A DNA stretch of 21,640 nt, from positions 1 through 21,640 of IMG/VR virus record IMGVR_UViG_3300010885_047889; one strand, written 5' to 3'. Below are positions 20,824-21,640 of this stretch, piece by piece. The notes under the pieces are model-generated. The model was not told the DNA's origin. It saw only the letters and a list, made by a program, of their open reading frames with translations, and did no database searches. The stretch is from a virus. Each line of letters opens with the position of its first letter. Within the stretch, counting starts at the first letter, position 1. The position numbers and the translations under genes are program-made.

Positions 20824-21640
20824 TTAAATCGTAGTTGCGTTAGCAATAGTACCGGTGTTCTGGATACGCACTGGAATGTAGATAAACTCAACAGCTTTCA
20901 CTGGCTCAATAGCAATATCAACATAAAGTTCGTTACGATCAATTGTAGTAGGTGTGTTATTGCTCAAGTCACAAACTACCAAGTAATCATAGATACCACG
21001 TTTAGCTACAAGATCAATCATTAAACTTGTACAAGCACTTTGGATGGAATCACGAGTAATTTGATCGTTTGGCTCAAACAGGTACTGTTTAGCAATTTCG
21101 TTTAAACGGCCACGTACAAAAGCTACTAACCGTGCCACGTTGATACGATCCAACGCACTAGTTAAACTAGTTGTTGTCTTGTTACCAAAGTTAGTAATAC
21201 CTACACCAGGAATAAATGTGATTGGATTTACGCGGTTTGTGTAAAGTACATCACGCAGGCCTTGATTTACACCCAATGTTGTAAACTCACCTGTTATAGC
21301 ATTAATATAACCAATTTGAGCGGCATTGTCGATGACACCGCGACGTGTTCCAGCAGGTGCCAACCATGGATAAGCTACTTCATCACTACGAATAATTGTA
21401 CGAATCATCATATGACTTGGTGGTTGTACTACTGGATTACCAGACAAATCTGTTGTTTGGCAACTTGGGTAAAAAGTACCAGCATACGCATCACCAACCA
21501 ATAGACCATCACCTGTAGCACGACCCAAGCCGTCATTATTAGTAGCAAACTCTACAATCTCTTGTGGAGTTAAACGTAATGGTGTATCAACAACTGTAAA
21601 TGCTGTGTTGCCACGCTCATCGTTAAGTGCAACCATGTTA
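20824..21640 (-). CDS. 18: Tail sheath protein gp18, C-terminal part (5' end outside window)
   Basis: The frame is open to the window edge (the codon before the Met at 21636 is Asn), so only the last 271 or so residues are seen. The segment NMVALNDERGNTAFTVVDTP opens the sheath subtilisin-like core. RSDEVAYPWLAPAGTRRGVID, NAITGEFTTLGVNQGLRDVLYTNRVNPI and GVGITNFGNKT are the highly conserved C-terminal sheath blocks, and LDRINVARLVAFVRGRLNEIAKQYLFEPND is the last conserved helix. gp18 subunits wrap the tube and contract to drive it into the cell. The stop at 20824 is followed by the tube promoter. In T4, gene 17 precedes gene 18; here sheath comes before both terminase genes. Confidence 0.95.
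   Translation of the reverse strand, partial: NMVALNDERGNTAFTVVDTPLRLTPQEIVEFATNNDGLGRATGDGLLVGDAYAGTFYPSCQTTDLSGNPVVQPPSHMMIRTIIRSDEVAYPWLAPAGTRRGVIDNAAQIGYINAITGEFTTLGVNQGLRDVLYTNRVNPITFIPGVGITNFGNKTTTSLTSALDRINVARLVAFVRGRLNEIAKQYLFEPNDQITRDSIQSACTSLMIDLVAKRGIYDYLVVCDLSNNTPTTIDRNELYVDIAIEPVKAVEFIYIPVRIQNTGTIANATTI

Noticed and set aside
1-21640. tRNA genes, CRISPR arrays, integrase/att sites, insertion sequences
   Set aside because: No cloverleaf with a T-loop GTTCRA in a gap, no spaced direct-repeat array, no transposase or integrase motif and no terminal inverted repeats were seen; the gaps are too short to hold most of these.

Overview
This 21.6-kb window is part of a T4-like myovirus (Caudoviricetes) genome. 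All credible genes lie on the minus strand, packed end to end with ATGA or few-base junctions. The diagnostic set is a tail sheath (gp18), tail tube (gp19), gp4-type head-completion nuclease, gp16-like small terminase, gp17 large terminase, gp32 single-strand DNA-binding protein, UvsX recombinase and UvsY mediator. The moderately AT-rich base composition, the phage-type radical SAM protein, the short modular acidic virion proteins and the glycosyltransferases resemble uncultured marine or freshwater T4-like phages. The host cannot be named from the sequence; the secreted nuclease with a Sec signal peptide suggests a Gram-negative host. Layout, in transcription order (high to low coordinates): (1) 21640-18119, tail and neck: sheath (partial), tube, a second tube-like/baseplate-junction protein, a 120-aa conserved protein and the gp4-like nuclease. 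(2) 18088-13744, the gp16-like terminase followed by small and medium presumed virion proteins. Three of these (16963-17571, 14429-14800, 14046-14432) begin with a decapeptide like the T4 capsid-targeting sequence that ends at a gp21-type cleavage site, suggesting packaged internal proteins. (3) 13707-10303, a secreted DNA/RNA endonuclease, a radical SAM protein and the large terminase. (4) 10285-7808, an 825-aa probable virion protein with glycine-zipper segments. (5) 7807-3325, replication and recombination: an intergenic control region with terminator and promoter-like elements, gp32, an AT-rich orphan gene, uvsX, a small acidic protein, a 2OG-Fe(II) oxygenase split by a frameshift, and uvsY. 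(6) 3328-1, surface or sugar modification: a methyltransferase, a GT8-like glycosyltransferase and two related GT-B-like proteins, the last running off the window. Regulation: a T4-like late-promoter octamer, CATAAATA or a one-base variant, precedes 20776, 17571, 13707, 10285 and 2533, and also lies in the gene-32 control region. Two copies sit inside inverted repeats. This resembles the T4 arrangement in which a hairpin hides the start on read-through transcripts and a late promoter inside the hairpin releases it. The gene-32 leader holds three AGGCAAC repeats about 25 nt apart, a wobble-asymmetric terminator and alternative pairings with attenuator-like geometry. These, the packaged-protein set and the broken oxygenase are the most interesting features. 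No tRNA, CRISPR array, integrase or insertion sequence was recognised, and no stretch over 300 bases lacks a gene.
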